Counted from the first letter of the stretch, positions 25,918-35,577 are shown. The stretch: DNA of 64,000 nucleotides from Mogibacterium sp. (GCA_017404265.1 JAFRCS010000014.1:1-64000); one strand, 5' to 3'. Notes: generated by a model not told the origin, from the sequence alone. A program made the numbers and translations.

Positions 25918-27147
25918 TTAATGCGAAGCGCAAACAGCGTCCGCGAACGCCTGCATGTCACTGAGGCTGGTGAATATGGCCCTTGCGTTGTCCGGACGGC
26001 CGCCTCCGCGCCCGTTGAACCTCTGAGCGTATTCCTTTACCAGCTGCCCGCACTTGTATTCATCGCTCGATGAAAGCAGCAGGCAGGTACTGGCAGACGG
26101 ATGCTTCATTATCAGGAAGAGGCCCGGAATCTCGTTGATCACTGTAAAGCCGAGCTTCAGCAGATCGTCCGTGCTGAAAAGATCGGACTCGTAAACGTAA
26201 TGTTCAAGGCCGCTGGCCCTGACAGCGTCTTCGATCTTTGCGGCCTCAATATCCTTCACGTATGAACTCAGGCCTGCAAGGCGTGCCTTGAGCGCGGACA
26301 CGTTCTCCGCTTCGGCATCGAGCCTCGAGACGAGGTCGGCAGGGGAGCAGGAGTAGCGCTTTGCCGCGTCGGACAGCAGCGCCGAGTCGGCGCTCAGTTT
26401 TTCGAATGCCGCCTTGCCGCAGTCAAAGTAGATGCGGTTCATGCCCTTGTTAGGTTCGCACTTGTAGATGGCGACCAGTCCGACTTCTGCCGAGCTTGAA
26501 GGGTGGGTGCCGCAGCAGGCTATGCAGTCGAAAGGGTCGCCTGTGTCACCTACGGTGACGACGGACACGCGTCCGTCATGCGGCACCTGCTTTCTTACAG
26601 GAAGAGCCAGAGATGATTCGTAGTCGTCAAACCATGTGACTGTGACAGGAAGATCTGCCCACACAGCCTCGTTGACCATGCTCTGAGCCAGATCGAGCTC
26701 CTCATCTGTAAGCATGCGGCCGTCCAGGTCAATATCTATGGTGATGTACTCCGCGCCCATGTGAAAGCCCTTGTTTGTACCTCCGAAAAGAGAGTACATG
26801 GCTCCGCTCAGCATGTGCTCGCCGCAGTGGCGCTGCATGTGACGGAAGCGAAGATCCCAGTTGATAGTAAGAACGACCTTGTCGCCGACCTTGAACGTGC
26901 CTGCAGGGGCATCGGTCTCGTGCCAGACGTCGCCAAACAGGTCATCATCAGAGGCGCGGACTATCTCATATATCGCGTCCCCGGCGGATACCGTGCCTTC
27001 GTCCGAAGGCTGTCCGCCGCCCTCAGGATAGAAGACGGAAATGTCGCAGGCTATCACATCGCAGCCGTTTTTCTCGCGGACCGCGGTGATAACGGCCTCG
27101 TTTTCGGTGGCATATTGGTCTGTTCTGTAGATCCTTTCAGTGCTCAT
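25918..27147 (-). CDS. Alanyl-tRNA editing protein, AlaX long form
   Basis: 409 residues. The Zn-binding motifs of the AlaRS editing domain are present: HCGEH and CCGTH. The N-terminal barrel carries FYPEGGGQPSDEG. A C-terminal DHHA1-like region ends in the glycine-rich FNGRGGGRPDNARA. The protein hydrolyses mischarged Ser- or Gly-tRNA(Ala) in trans. The ATG at 27147 follows AAAGGAAC; the open frame reaches 27192 without a better ribosome-binding site. Confidence 0.92.
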   Translation of the reverse strand: MSTERIYRTDQYATENEAVITAVREKNGCDVIACDISVFYPEGGGQPSDEGTVSAGDAIYEIVRASDDDLFGDVWHETDAPAGTFKVGDKVVLTINWDLRFRHMQRHCGEHMLSGAMYSLFGGTNKGFHMGAEYITIDIDLDGRMLTDEELDLAQSMVNEAVWADLPVTVTWFDDYESSLALPVRKQVPHDGRVSVVTVGDTGDPFDCIACCGTHPSSSAEVGLVAIYKCEPNKGMNRIYFDCGKAAFEKLSADSALLSDAAKRYSCSPADLVSRLDAEAENVSALKARLAGLSSYVKDIEAAKIEDAVRASGLEHYVYESDLFSTDDLLKLGFTVINEIPGLFLIMKHPSASTCLLLSSSDEYKCGQLVKEYAQRFNGRGGGRPDNARAIFTSLSDMQAFADAVCASH

Positions 27148-27464
27148 CAATGTTCCTTTCCCATGTTTCACGCGTTTCACGAAATCGAACAAAACGCGTG
27201 CTCAAAAATTTTTTAAAAACTGTGGATAAATCCTGTTGACACAGGGAAAAACCTCGTTCTAGCGTTGAAATTCCAACGATACAGGTTGCGGACTTTTCCA
27301 CATGCATAAGTGGAAAAGATTGTATACGATTTTTAAAATCTTTGTGGAAAAGTCGCAGACCTTGAAAAATAAGGCATTTTGGTTTTGTTGAAAAATATGT
27401 GACAAAAAAACGAACATAATGTGAAGATGCACGTTTTATGTTTTTTAAAAAGTATAAACTGCTG
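27148..27464. other. AT-rich intergenic region with DnaA-box-like inverted repeats
   Basis: 317 nt without a gene. It holds TGTGGATAA (27221-27229, a perfect inverse DnaA box), TTTTCCACA (27294-27302) and TGTGGAAAA (27343-27351). The last two belong to a near-perfect 19-bp inverted repeat (27284-27302 and 27343-27361), within which lies a second hairpin CTTTTCCACA-TGCATAAG-TGGAAAAG. No T-run follows. CACGCGTTTC...AAACGCGTG near 27170-27200 is another small inverted repeat. Confidence 0.6.
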
Positions 27465-28757
27465 TCATTCGCCCTCAGGCTCCACCAGCTCGTCGAACAT
27501 TGCGCCCGGCACGCGGCAGAGCGTCTGGAAAACGGACGAATCTATCCTGTATCTCCCCTTGGTGCTGAGGAAAGGCGCGTATAGCGAGAAGATGGTGGAG
27601 TCATCAAGCATCGAAATGTTCCGAAGATCGTTGCTCATCAGCACCAGCTCACCGGCTATGGTCAGCACCGCGTATCCGTACACGTCGTCGTTCAGCCTGT
27701 AGGCGGATGTGTCGACGTGATTGTTGTTTCCTTTATAAGCTGTATACAGCCATCCGTTAGGAACCATAGTCGCGGCCGAGTTGGCAAACGGCAATATATA
27801 CTTCGGATCGAATCCCTTAAGCATATCGTCCTTGCAGTCAAAGACCGTGAGGTATTCCGGCCTGCTTACCTGCATGGCCGCCTCGTAATCCGAAAGCTTT
27901 ATGATGGATCCCGCCTTTATATCCCTTACGACCGGGTTGGTGGTCCGCTGGCTACCGCTCAGCCATATGACGAGGGTCGCGTGGTAGTACGCGTCCCTGG
28001 CAAGCGTGGTTATCCTGCAGCGGAAAGGGAAGGACAGGCTGTCCCCGGAAGGATCCTTTTTCCTGTCGCTTTTCTCTATGTCCGTGCGCACCAGCGTCTG
28101 TATTCCTGCATCCGTGAGACCTGTCTCGCGCAGAGCGTCCTCGCTCATCGACGAAAGATACGATGCAGCAGGATAGTCGCAGTCAACGAGCCTCATTATG
28201 AAGTAGTTTATGGTCTCGAAGGCTGACAGCTTGAGCGGCGAAGTCTCCTCTATGGCGTCGCGGCTGCTGCAGTCTGCCGATGTGATGCCTCTTGAATTGA
28301 GGGTATCTGTCATGAAACCGAGCCTCATCTTCGCGTAGGCGCGGAACTCCTTGTTTTCGTCGTCATCGTATTCCCGCTGCATATCCTCAGAGGCAAGCGG
28401 CAGGGCATCCTCGATCAGCCTCAGCATGACCGGAGCATCTATATCCCTTAAGCCGCTTCCCATGACAGCGACGAAGCGGTTGAACAGGCCGTTCATCTCT
28501 TCTCTGTTATCGGCAAAGTCTTCCTCACCCGGCGTGCAGATGAATTCCTGATACTCATCGACCCCGTATTCGGAGTAGTCGAGATGCATCACCTGATAGA
28601 GCCTGGACCTGCGGTTCTCTTTTCCGCGCCAGGTCACTTTAAGAGCCACGACACCCATGAGCCTCGCGCAGACAGCGCGGCAGGACTCAAAGTCGTAGTC
28701 GCTGAAGTGGTTGTATTTCTCTGACTTTTTTCCGTGTATGAGTTCCAGTTCCGCCAT
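27465..28757 (-). CDS. Conserved-looking hypothetical protein
   Basis: Not recognised. 430 residues, soluble, acidic, no signal peptide or membrane segment. The N-terminal part has a region of mixed alpha/beta character (HFSDYDFESCRAVCARLMG, then HLDYSEYGVDEYQEF); the C-terminal half is mostly strand-like (YAVLTIAGELVLMSNDL). No catalytic motif stands out. It is a lone minus-strand gene divergent from the SAM-riboswitch/metK unit. The start at 28757 is chosen because MAELELIHGKK reads as a natural N-terminus; the frame is open nine codons further. Confidence 0.7.
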   Translation of the reverse strand: MAELELIHGKKSEKYNHFSDYDFESCRAVCARLMGVVALKVTWRGKENRRSRLYQVMHLDYSEYGVDEYQEFICTPGEEDFADNREEMNGLFNRFVAVMGSGLRDIDAPVMLRLIEDALPLASEDMQREYDDDENKEFRAYAKMRLGFMTDTLNSRGITSADCSSRDAIEETSPLKLSAFETINYFIMRLVDCDYPAASYLSSMSEDALRETGLTDAGIQTLVRTDIEKSDRKKDPSGDSLSFPFRCRITTLARDAYYHATLVIWLSGSQRTTNPVVRDIKAGSIIKLSDYEAAMQVSRPEYLTVFDCKDDMLKGFDPKYILPFANSAATMVPNGWLYTAYKGNNNHVDTSAYRLNDDVYGYAVLTIAGELVLMSNDLRNISMLDDSTIFSLYAPFLSTKGRYRIDSSVFQTLCRVPGAMFDELVEPEGE

Positions 28758-28814
28758 GGCTAAAGTATAGCAGATAAAGGGCAATATTTTCAGATAATTG
28801 TCACGCGCAGGCTG

Positions 28815-28842
28815 TTGACTTTGCGCCCGGCAGAGCTATAAT
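28815..28842 (+). promoter_or_regulatory. Promoter of the SAM riboswitch-metK unit
   Basis: TTGACT (28815-28820), 16 nt, perfect TATAAT (28837-28842), just upstream of the riboswitch aptamer. Confidence 0.8.
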
Positions 28843-28848
28843 AAATAC

Positions 28849-28997
28849 GACCTTATCAAGAGCGGGGGAGGGAATGGGCCCTTCGATCCCGCGGCAACCT
28901 CACAGGCAGTGAAGGTGCCAATTCCCACGGGGCGAAGGCCATGCCCCGGCAGATGAGAGTCTTGGGTTCTCTCTGCGTGCGGCAGAGAGTTTTTTAT
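28849..28997 (+). ncRNA. SAM-I (S-box) riboswitch with terminator
   Basis: The conserved S-box core is present: CTTATCAAGAG at the 5' strand of P1, the GGGCCC/GATCCCGCGGCAACC region, GGTGCCAATTCC and the 3' strand AGATGAGAG. A terminator hairpin CTCTCTGC / GCAGAGAG followed by seven T residues (28969-28996) comes next. High SAM favours termination and shuts off metK. Confidence 0.95.
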
Positions 28998-29027
28998 TGG
29001 CCTGGTACGAAAGGAATTTATATATAA

Positions 29028-30215
29028 ATGAAGAAGTTATTTACATCAGAATCAGTTACTGAAGGACATCCTGACAAGCTCTGCGACCAGGTGTCCGACG
29101 CTATCCTCGACGCCATACTCGCTCAGGATCCGAAGGCTCACGTAGCCTGCGAATGCGCTGCGAAGACCGGCCGTTTCTTCATATTCGGCGAGGCCTCCGG
29201 CAACTTCAACGTCGACTACGAAGCGATCGCCCGCAAGGTGATCTGCGAGATCGGATACGACAGCGACGACGCGTGCTTCAACGGCAACACATGTGAAATG
29301 TTCGTGCACATGGAGGCGCAGTCAGCGGACATCGCGATGGGAGTCAACGAATCGCATGAGGTAAAGACCGGCAGCAGCACCGACGAGTTCGCGCTCATAG
29401 GCGCGGGCGATCAGGGTATGATGTTCGGCTACGCCAACTCAGAGACGGAAGAGCTGATGCCTCTTTCGGTCAAGTACGCTCAGGTGCTGGCCATGAGGCT
29501 GGCTGAGGTCAGAAAGGACGGCACTCTGCCTTACCTCAGACCGGACGGCAAAACGCAGGTCACGGTCGAGTACGAGGACGGCAAGGTCACAAGGATAGAC
29601 ACCATAGTGGTATCCACGCAGCACAGCGCGGACGTCAGTCTCGACCAGATAAGATCGGACGTAATGACCTATGTCATCGACCCTGTGGTGCCGTCGGATC
29701 TCATCGATGAGAAGACCAGATATTTCATCAACCCGACAGGCAGATTCGTCATAGGCGGACCGATGGGCGATTCAGGCCTCACGGGGCGCAAGATAATAGT
29801 AGACACTTACGGCGGGCATTCGTCGCACGGCGGCGGAGCCTTTTCCGGAAAGGACCCTACAAAGGTCGACAGATCCGGAGCCTACATGGCGCGCTACATC
29901 GCAAAGAACATCGTGGCAGCGGGCATCGCGACAGAGTGCGAGGTGCAGCTTGCATACGCGATCGGAGTCGCCGAGCCGGTATCGGTAAGTGTAGACACGT
30001 TCGGCACCAGCAGGATGGATTCCGAGCAGATCGCTAAGCTTATCTACGATCACTTCGACATGAGGCCGGCCGCCATCATCAGAAAGCTTCAGCTGGACAA
30101 GCCTCAGTACAGAGCGCTCGCGGCCTATGGACACATGGGCAGAACGGCGCTTGGGGTCAAGTGGGAAGACACGGACAAGGCGGAGGAGCTCAGAAAAGCA
30201 GCCGCCAACTACTAG
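29028..30215 (+). CDS. metK: S-adenosylmethionine synthetase MetK
   Basis: 395 residues, full length. [15 protein letters not shown] at the start, [12 protein letters not shown] in the middle and [19 protein letters not shown] near residue 265 are the ATP, methionine and metal motifs. It makes SAM from methionine and ATP, matching the SAM riboswitch in front. Confidence 0.98.
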   Translation: MKKLFTSESVTEGHPDKLCDQVSDAILDAILAQDPKAHVACECAAKTGRFFIFGEASGNFNVDYEAIARKVICEIGYDSDDACFNGNTCEMFVHMEAQSADIAMGVNESHEVKTGSSTDEFALIGAGDQGMMFGYANSETEELMPLSVKYAQVLAMRLAEVRKDGTLPYLRPDGKTQVTVEYEDGKVTRIDTIVVSTQHSADVSLDQIRSDVMTYVIDPVVPSDLIDEKTRYFINPTGRFVIGGPMGDSGLTGRKIIVDTYGGHSSHGGGAFSGKDPTKVDRSGAYMARYIAKNIVAAGIATECEVQLAYAIGVAEPVSVSVDTFGTSRMDSEQIAKLIYDHFDMRPAAIIRKLQLDKPQYRALAAYGHMGRTALGVKWEDTDKAEELRKAAANY

Positions 30216-30245
30216 AGAGCGCGCGGCGCATACAGAGGAGTATAA

Positions 30246-30746
30246 ATGTCTCATTTTGAGAAAGTTTCATTTGAACAGTGGAAGGCCGACTGCGGCATAA
30301 AAGGTCTCAGCGATGAGATGCTGAGAAAATGGTACGATGCCATAAAGCTGCCTAAGCAGGCGACGGCCGCATCTGCGGGCTGCGACTTTTTCATGCCGTT
30401 CAACTTAAACTTCGAGGGCGGCAGCAGCTTCAGGATAGCGACAGGCGTGCGCTGGGTCTGCGAAGAGGGCGATAGAGGAAAGGTCCTGCTGATAGTCCCG
30501 CGCAGCGGACTTGGCTTCAAGTATGGGATCAGGCTGTCCAACACCGTGGGCGTCATAGACGCAGATTACTGCGACTCGGATAACGAGGGGCATATCATCA
30601 TCAGCCTCATAAATCCATCGGATGTTGCCGTTCCGCTTGAAGAGTGCAAGCCTTTCGCGCAGGGCATAGTCGTAAAGTACGAGGTGCCTGACGGAGCTGA
30701 GTCCGAAGAGGCCAGAAACGGCGGCTTCGGCAGCACGGACAGGTAG
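30246..30746 (+). CDS. dut: Deoxyuridine triphosphatase (dUTPase)
   Basis: 166 residues. Trimeric-dUTPase motifs are visible: SAGCDF (motif 1), PRSGLGFKYGIRLSNTVGVIDADY (motifs 2-3, here quoted as adjoining pieces PRSGLGFK and GVIDADY) and the C-terminal GGFGSTDR (motif 5). It hydrolyses dUTP to dUMP and pyrophosphate. An N-terminal extension of about 35 residues is longer than in E. coli Dut. Confidence 0.9.
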   Translation: MSHFEKVSFEQWKADCGIKGLSDEMLRKWYDAIKLPKQATAASAGCDFFMPFNLNFEGGSSFRIATGVRWVCEEGDRGKVLLIVPRSGLGFKYGIRLSNTVGVIDADYCDSDNEGHIIISLINPSDVAVPLEECKPFAQGIVVKYEVPDGAESEEARNGGFGSTDR

Positions 30747-30757
30747 ACGGAGAACAG

Positions 30758-32092
30758 ATGGAAAAAGAGACGAGAGTAGCTGACGTAGTAATAATCGGCG
30801 GCGGAGCTTCGGGACTTGCGGCCGCGATAGAGCTGGGGATGAAGGTCCCGGCTCTTGACGTGCTCGTAATAGAAAAGATGCCCGAGCCGGGGCGCAAGAT
30901 AAGGGCTACCGGAAGCGGCCGCTGCAATATAACCAATACGGAGGCTGCCGGGTTCAACCGTATAATGGAGTTCTTCAGGGAGATAGGCCTGGTCACAAGG
31001 ACTTACGAGAACGGCCTTGTCTATCCGTACTCGGAGTCGGCGGCAGACGTCGTGGCTCTGCTTTTGGAGCGCGCGGCTTCGCTGGGGATCCGCTTCGCCT
31101 GCGGAGAAGAACTCATGTCCATAAAGCACATGCCTGCATCGCTGGTTTCAGATCCTCTGCCGGGAAGCAGCAATGTCTTCCAGATGGAAACGGTCATAAA
31201 GGACCGCGACGGCATGCACAGCATAGTCACGCAGGCTTCGTTCGTTATAATGGCGATGGGCGGCAAGGCAGGACCGACTTACGGCACCATAGGCGACGGC
31301 TACAGGATAGCCAGGAACCTTGGTCACAGCGTGGTCACACCTGCGCCGGCTCTTACAGGCATAGAGTGCGAAGAGTGGGATGAAGGCCGCGAGCCTTGCG
31401 GCATCACTCTGGGCGGCACAAGAAGCGCGGGCGTGGTCTCGCTCTACAAGGATCCTAAGCATGTGTTCGGAGAGGATACTAAGATATTCGAAGAAGCCGG
31501 CGAGATACAGTTCACCAGGTACGGGCTTTCAGGCATCTGCGTCTTCAACATGTCAAGACACATGAGATACGACAGGCGCATGGGAGAGGGACTCGATCAG
31601 TTCCTGGTCAGGGCGGATCTTTTCCCGGATGGCGATATCGCTGAGTACATAAGAGACAGACAAAACGGCAAATTCTCCGGGACACCGGCGGGAGAGATCC
31701 TGCGCACGGTCCTGAAGGAGCCGCTCGCGGACTACGTGATCAAGGCAGCAGATGATGGACCTGATGAAGAGGGGCGAGTCATCGCGGACAGACCGGTATC
31801 TTCGCTCACTGATGAAGAAATCAAAACGATAGCCCGCAACGTGCACGCTCTTGAGTTTAGCCCTAAGCAGATACGCGGATGGAACGACGCTCAGGTAACG
31901 ATGGGCGGTGTTTCTCTAGATGAGATAGACGGGGCGACATCAGAATCGCTCCTGGTGAAGGGACTGTATATAACGGGAGAGCTGGCCGACAGAGACTATC
32001 AGTGCGGAGGATTCAACCTCAGCAACGCGTGGCTCACGGGCCTTTCGGCCGCAGATGATATAGCCGCTGCCGTAAGCAGCAAAGGAGAATGA
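30758..32092 (+). CDS. HI0933/YhiN-type FAD-dependent oxidoreductase
   Basis: 444 residues. An FAD-binding Rossmann motif GGGASGLAAAIEL near residue 13, then EPGRKIRATGSGRCNITN, the hallmark of the HI0933 family, and a C-terminal CGGFNLSNAWLTGLSAADDIA. Related BaiN reduces bile-acid intermediates, but most members have no known substrate. It is between dut and an ArsC/Spx-like gene with tight spacing. Confidence 0.88.
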   Translation: MEKETRVADVVIIGGGASGLAAAIELGMKVPALDVLVIEKMPEPGRKIRATGSGRCNITNTEAAGFNRIMEFFREIGLVTRTYENGLVYPYSESAADVVALLLERAASLGIRFACGEELMSIKHMPASLVSDPLPGSSNVFQMETVIKDRDGMHSIVTQASFVIMAMGGKAGPTYGTIGDGYRIARNLGHSVVTPAPALTGIECEEWDEGREPCGITLGGTRSAGVVSLYKDPKHVFGEDTKIFEEAGEIQFTRYGLSGICVFNMSRHMRYDRRMGEGLDQFLVRADLFPDGDIAEYIRDRQNGKFSGTPAGEILRTVLKEPLADYVIKAADDGPDEEGRVIADRPVSSLTDEEIKTIARNVHALEFSPKQIRGWNDAQVTMGGVSLDEIDGATSESLLVKGLYITGELADRDYQCGGFNLSNAWLTGLSAADDIAAAVSSKGE

Positions 32093-32094
32093 TC

Positions 32095-32445
32095 ATGATA
32101 AAAGTGTATTGCTATTCAAAATGCTCTACCTGCAAGAAAGCGCTCAAATGGCTTGATGACAGGGGCGTAGCGTATGAGAAGATAGATCTGAAGGAAAATA
32201 ACCCGGGCGAGGCAGAACTCAGGGAGTATCACACAAAAAGCGGACTGCCTCTCAAGAGGTTCTTCAATACGAGCGGGATGATCTACAGGGATATGGAACT
32301 GTCAAAGAAGCTTCCTTCCATGAGCGACGATGAACAGTTTGCTCTTCTCGCGTCGGACGGCATGCTGGTAAAGAGACCGCTCCTTGTAAAGGACGATACC
32401 GTACTCACAGGCTTCAGAGAAAAAGAGTGGGAAGAGATCATTTAG
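32095..32445 (+). CDS. ArsC/Spx family thioredoxin-fold protein
   Basis: 116 residues. A thioredoxin-like N-terminus with CSTCKK (CxxC) and the family sequence VKRPLLVKDDTVLTGFREKEW. Such proteins are labelled arsenate reductases, but YffB/Spx-like members may have other redox or regulatory roles; no ars genes are nearby. The start at 32095 has AAAGGAG at the right distance; an ATG two codons earlier overlaps the previous stop. Confidence 0.88.
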   Translation: MIKVYCYSKCSTCKKALKWLDDRGVAYEKIDLKENNPGEAELREYHTKSGLPLKRFFNTSGMIYRDMELSKKLPSMSDDEQFALLASDGMLVKRPLLVKDDTVLTGFREKEWEEII

Positions 32446-32471
32446 GCGGGATCCGCAGAATTAAACATCAA

Positions 32472-32499
32472 GAAAAAGACCGGTCATTCCGGTCTTTTG
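32472..32499. terminator. Bidirectional terminator
   Basis: AAAGACCGG / CCGGTCTTT around a TCATT loop. The stop codon of the minus-strand flavoprotein lies in the loop, so the hairpin serves both convergent units. Confidence 0.88.
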
Positions 32500-34103
32500 T
32501 ATTTCTCTATTATATGCCAGGCGGCTCTTATACCGTCGCAGGCTGCCGATGTTATGCCGCCCGCGTAGCCTGCGCCTTCTCCGGCAGGGTACAGGCCCTT
32601 TATATTGCTTTCGCCGCCGGCGTCTCTTAGTATCTTTACCGGTGATGAGCTTCTGGTCTCAACTGCAGTGACTATTGCGTCCGGGTCATCATAGCCTTTG
32701 ATCTTTCGCGCAAAGTCAGGGACAGCCTCGCGTATGGCTTCAGCCGCGAAGTCAGGGAGTGAGGCAATGACACGCTCTGCGGGGCTCAAGGCTGCGAGGA
32801 ACTCCTTCATGGAGCAGCTTGGCGGAGCAAAACTGCTGCCTCCGTTCCGGAACGCGAGTCTCTCGTATTTTTCCTGGAACCTGACTCCGGCCAGCACGTC
32901 GTCCGAGCCGAAGTCGGAAGTCCTCACATCGCAGAGTATGCCGCTGTTGGCTGTCCCGCTGTCGCGTTTTCTGTTGCTCATGCCGTTGACGCAAAGCTCG
33001 CCGTCCTTTGTGGAGCAGACGACGACTTCTCCGCCCGGGCACATGCAAAACGAGTATACTCCGCGGCCGTTTGAGGCTTTGTAATTGATGCTGTAATCCG
33101 CAGGCGGAAGATTTCCGGTCTGTGCCGACGCGCTGAGCGCGTCCGTGACACGCGAAAGGTTTTCTTCACCATACTGCGAAGCGTCGATCAGGCTCTGAGG
33201 ATGCTCCATGCGGACTCCTATCGAGAAAGGTTTCTGCGCCATCACGACGGCTTCTTCATTAAGCATCTCGAAAGTGTCTCTGGCGCTGTGGCCGACGGCA
33301 AGAATGACGGCGTCTGCGGATATGCGGTACTCAGAAAGCTTTCCTGTTTCAGGATGAGGGCCATAAAGATCCAGCGCCTGCAGTCTGCCATCGCTTTTAA
33401 TGATGCAATCGACTCTGGTTTCGAATCTTACCTCACCGCACAGCTCGATTATCTTTTTTCTTATATTGACTATCACAGAGCGGAGGACGTCGGTGCCTAT
33501 GTGCGGCTTTGCCAGATACATTATGTCATCGCCGGCCCCGGCATCCCTGAACTCGGCCAGGACCTTTCTGATCAGCCCGTCCTTTATGCCTGTCGCGAGC
33601 TTGCCGTCCGAGAAAGTGCCTGCTCCGCCCTCGCCAAAGAGCATGTTGGCCTCAGGGTCGAGTAAACGGTCTTTCCTGAATCTCTCTACCGCTTCGACAC
33701 GGCCGGACATGGCAGGACCACGCTCGATGAGAAGAGGCCTGTAGCCTGCCTTTGCGAGTTCGAGAGCCGCGAAAAGCCCGCACGGACCTGCGCCGATGAC
33801 CACCGGTCTGCTTTCGAGCGGCTCCGTTCCGTTTTCCGGCGGCCTTACCGCAGCGGCTTCCGCTTCTTCATCGACCTCGGCCAGGTTCTTTATCCTGCGG
33901 CTGCTCAGTTTTTTATCTGTAACGAAATCTACCGCATATACGAATTGTATATGCGGCTTTTTTCTGCTGTCGATGGATCTCTTTCTTATCTCAAAGAAAC
34001 TGATGTCTGATTCCCTGATGCCCGCTTTCTTCGCAGTGATGCGGGGCAGATTTTCCATCGGCTCGTCTATATCTGTTTTGATCCCGCTCAGCCTGTATTT
34101 CAT
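32484..34103 (-). CDS. FAD-dependent dehydrogenase-like protein (COG2509 type)
   Basis: 539 residues. A small N-terminal domain (about 1-95) with KKPHIQFVYAVDF precedes an FAD-binding motif VVIGAGPCGLFAALELAKAG. FGEGGAGTFSDGKLAT and 'MCPGGEVVVCST' are typical of this uncharacterised family. A C-terminal GLYPAGEGAGYAGGITSAA closes the FAD site. Substrate unknown. Confidence 0.9.
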   Translation of the reverse strand: MKYRLSGIKTDIDEPMENLPRITAKKAGIRESDISFFEIRKRSIDSRKKPHIQFVYAVDFVTDKKLSSRRIKNLAEVDEEAEAAAVRPPENGTEPLESRPVVIGAGPCGLFAALELAKAGYRPLLIERGPAMSGRVEAVERFRKDRLLDPEANMLFGEGGAGTFSDGKLATGIKDGLIRKVLAEFRDAGAGDDIMYLAKPHIGTDVLRSVIVNIRKKIIELCGEVRFETRVDCIIKSDGRLQALDLYGPHPETGKLSEYRISADAVILAVGHSARDTFEMLNEEAVVMAQKPFSIGVRMEHPQSLIDASQYGEENLSRVTDALSASAQTGNLPPADYSINYKASNGRGVYSFCMCPGGEVVVCSTKDGELCVNGMSNRKRDSGTANSGILCDVRTSDFGSDDVLAGVRFQEKYERLAFRNGGSSFAPPSCSMKEFLAALSPAERVIASLPDFAAEAIREAVPDFARKIKGYDDPDAIVTAVETRSSSPVKILRDAGGESNIKGLYPAGEGAGYAGGITSAACDGIRAAWHIIEKYKRPE

Positions 34104-34904
34104 CTATAAGCCCATTGACTCGCGGATGCCGTAGAGACCGATAGGTTTATCTGCCAGCCATATGCAGGCATTGACAGCGCCCTTTGCGCATCCTTTCCAG
34201 TTGAGGCAGTGGTGGGTGATCTCAAGGCGCTCGCCGTCGCCGAAGAAGTAGACGGTGTGGCTGGACGGGGTGTCGCCTCCGCGTATGGCATGAAAAGTGA
34301 CTTTGCCTTTCTCGCGTGGATGTCTGCCGAGCGGCCTGCCGTATACGGCATCGTCGACCAGATCGACGCCGACCGCTTCGCCCATGCTCTCGATCAGCTC
34401 GCGGGCGGTGCCGCTCGGAGCGTCGAGTTTCGTGTTGTCGTGCATGTCCACTATCTCGATGTCGGTATCTTCATAGAGTTCTTTGGCCGCGTCCATCAGC
34501 AGCTTTCTCATCACGTTCACCATGCGGTCCGTGTTTGCGGCAATAAGGATAGGGATCTCGCTTGCCGCGGCTTCAAGGCGGGCGCGCTGCTCGGCATTGA
34601 AGCCCGTGGTACCTATAACAAGAGCCTTTTTATGTCTGATGCATGCGTCGAGGACTTCCATGCCGAGCTCGACTCTTGAAAAATCGCAGACGACGTCGGC
34701 GCCGTCGATCACGGATTCAAGGTCATCGACGACGGGCGCGCCCACGGTCTTTCCGATCATGGCCACCTCGCCTATATCCTTACCGATATAATCCCTGCCT
34801 TTAGGGCCGATGCCGGCTACTATCTCGACATCATCTCTTGCCGCGGCATCGGCAACTATAAGGCTTGCCATCTTGCCGCGAGGAGCGGTTATTATCAGCT
34901 TCAT
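34104..34904 (-). CDS. dapB: 4-hydroxy-tetrahydrodipicolinate reductase DapB
   Basis: 266 residues. The NAD(P)-binding N-terminus is atypical (APRGKMASLIVADA in place of GxxGxMG). VIGTTGF, HDNTKLDAPSGTA and GRHPREKGKVTFHAIRGGD with the catalytic His/Lys region are diagnostic. It makes tetrahydrodipicolinate for lysine and diaminopimelate, needed in peptidoglycan. It directly abuts the flavoprotein gene. Confidence 0.94.
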   Translation of the reverse strand: MKLIITAPRGKMASLIVADAAARDDVEIVAGIGPKGRDYIGKDIGEVAMIGKTVGAPVVDDLESVIDGADVVCDFSRVELGMEVLDACIRHKKALVIGTTGFNAEQRARLEAAASEIPILIAANTDRMVNVMRKLLMDAAKELYEDTDIEIVDMHDNTKLDAPSGTARELIESMGEAVGVDLVDDAVYGRPLGRHPREKGKVTFHAIRGGDTPSSHTVYFFGDGERLEITHHCLNWKGCAKGAVNACIWLADKPIGLYGIRESMGL

Positions 34905-34916
34905 CTTTATATCTCC

Positions 34917-35408
34917 TTACTTTGCCACCCTGAAGTCGAGGACCAGTTCATCCAGCTCAGGCTCCATCTGTTTAAGCTTCACGCCGGCTGTCTTCAGCAT
35001 CAGCTTTGAAGCCTGTGTCGCCGGCGTGTCGGCATACTTGTCTGAGAGGTAGATGACCTCCTTGATGCCGGACTGGATTATCGCCTTGGCGCACTCGTTG
35101 CAAGGGAAGAGGGCGACATACAGTCTGGATCCGCTGAGGTCCTTGCCGGAAGCGTTCAGTATGGCATTGAGCTCAGCGTGTACCACGAACGGGTACTTTG
35201 TCACTTCGCCTTCGCGGTCCCACGGAAACTCGTCGTCCGAGCATCCCTTAGGAAAGCCGTTATAACCGGTGGTGAGTATCACGTTGTTCTTATCTACTAT
35301 GCACGCGCCCACCTGTGTGTTAGGGTCCTTGCTGCGCTTGGCTGCCAGCAGGGCTACGCCCATGAAGTACTCATCCCAGGATATGTAATCTTCTCTTTTC
35401 TTTACCAT
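34917..35408 (-). CDS. dCMP deaminase family protein (ComEB-like)
   Basis: 163 residues. Zinc-deaminase motifs HAELNAI (His and catalytic Glu) and PCNEC (two Cys) are intact, and DPNTQVGACIVD is typical of deoxycytidylate deaminases, which feed dUMP synthesis. A GTG 8 codons upstream is open, but the ATG at 35408 follows GGAGGGA. Confidence 0.92.
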   Translation of the reverse strand: MVKKREDYISWDEYFMGVALLAAKRSKDPNTQVGACIVDKNNVILTTGYNGFPKGCSDDEFPWDREGEVTKYPFVVHAELNAILNASGKDLSGSRLYVALFPCNECAKAIIQSGIKEVIYLSDKYADTPATQASKLMLKTAGVKLKQMEPELDELVLDFRVAK

Positions 35409-35516
35409 GTCTCCCTCCGAAAAACCCGGCACGGGGCCGGTCTCATGTGCTTGTCTGATGTGATTTTACGACACGCGAACGCTCTTAATCAAGCCTGTGT
35501 GACAGGCTCTCCGCAC

Positions 35517-35546
35517 TTGAATAAACAGGCCTTAAAGTGTTAAAAT
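35517..35546 (+). promoter_or_regulatory. Putative extended -10 promoter of the DUF2207 gene
   Basis: TTGAAT (35517-35522), 18 nt, TAAAAT (35541-35546) preceded by TG at the extended -10 position. Confidence 0.55.
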
Positions 35547-35577
35547 ATCTCTAACTATGGCTTCAAAAGAGGAAAAG

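Noticed and set aside
32095-32445. Arsenate resistance gene
   Set aside because: The fold fits ArsC/Spx, but no other ars gene is present and many family members are not arsenate reductases; left as family level only.
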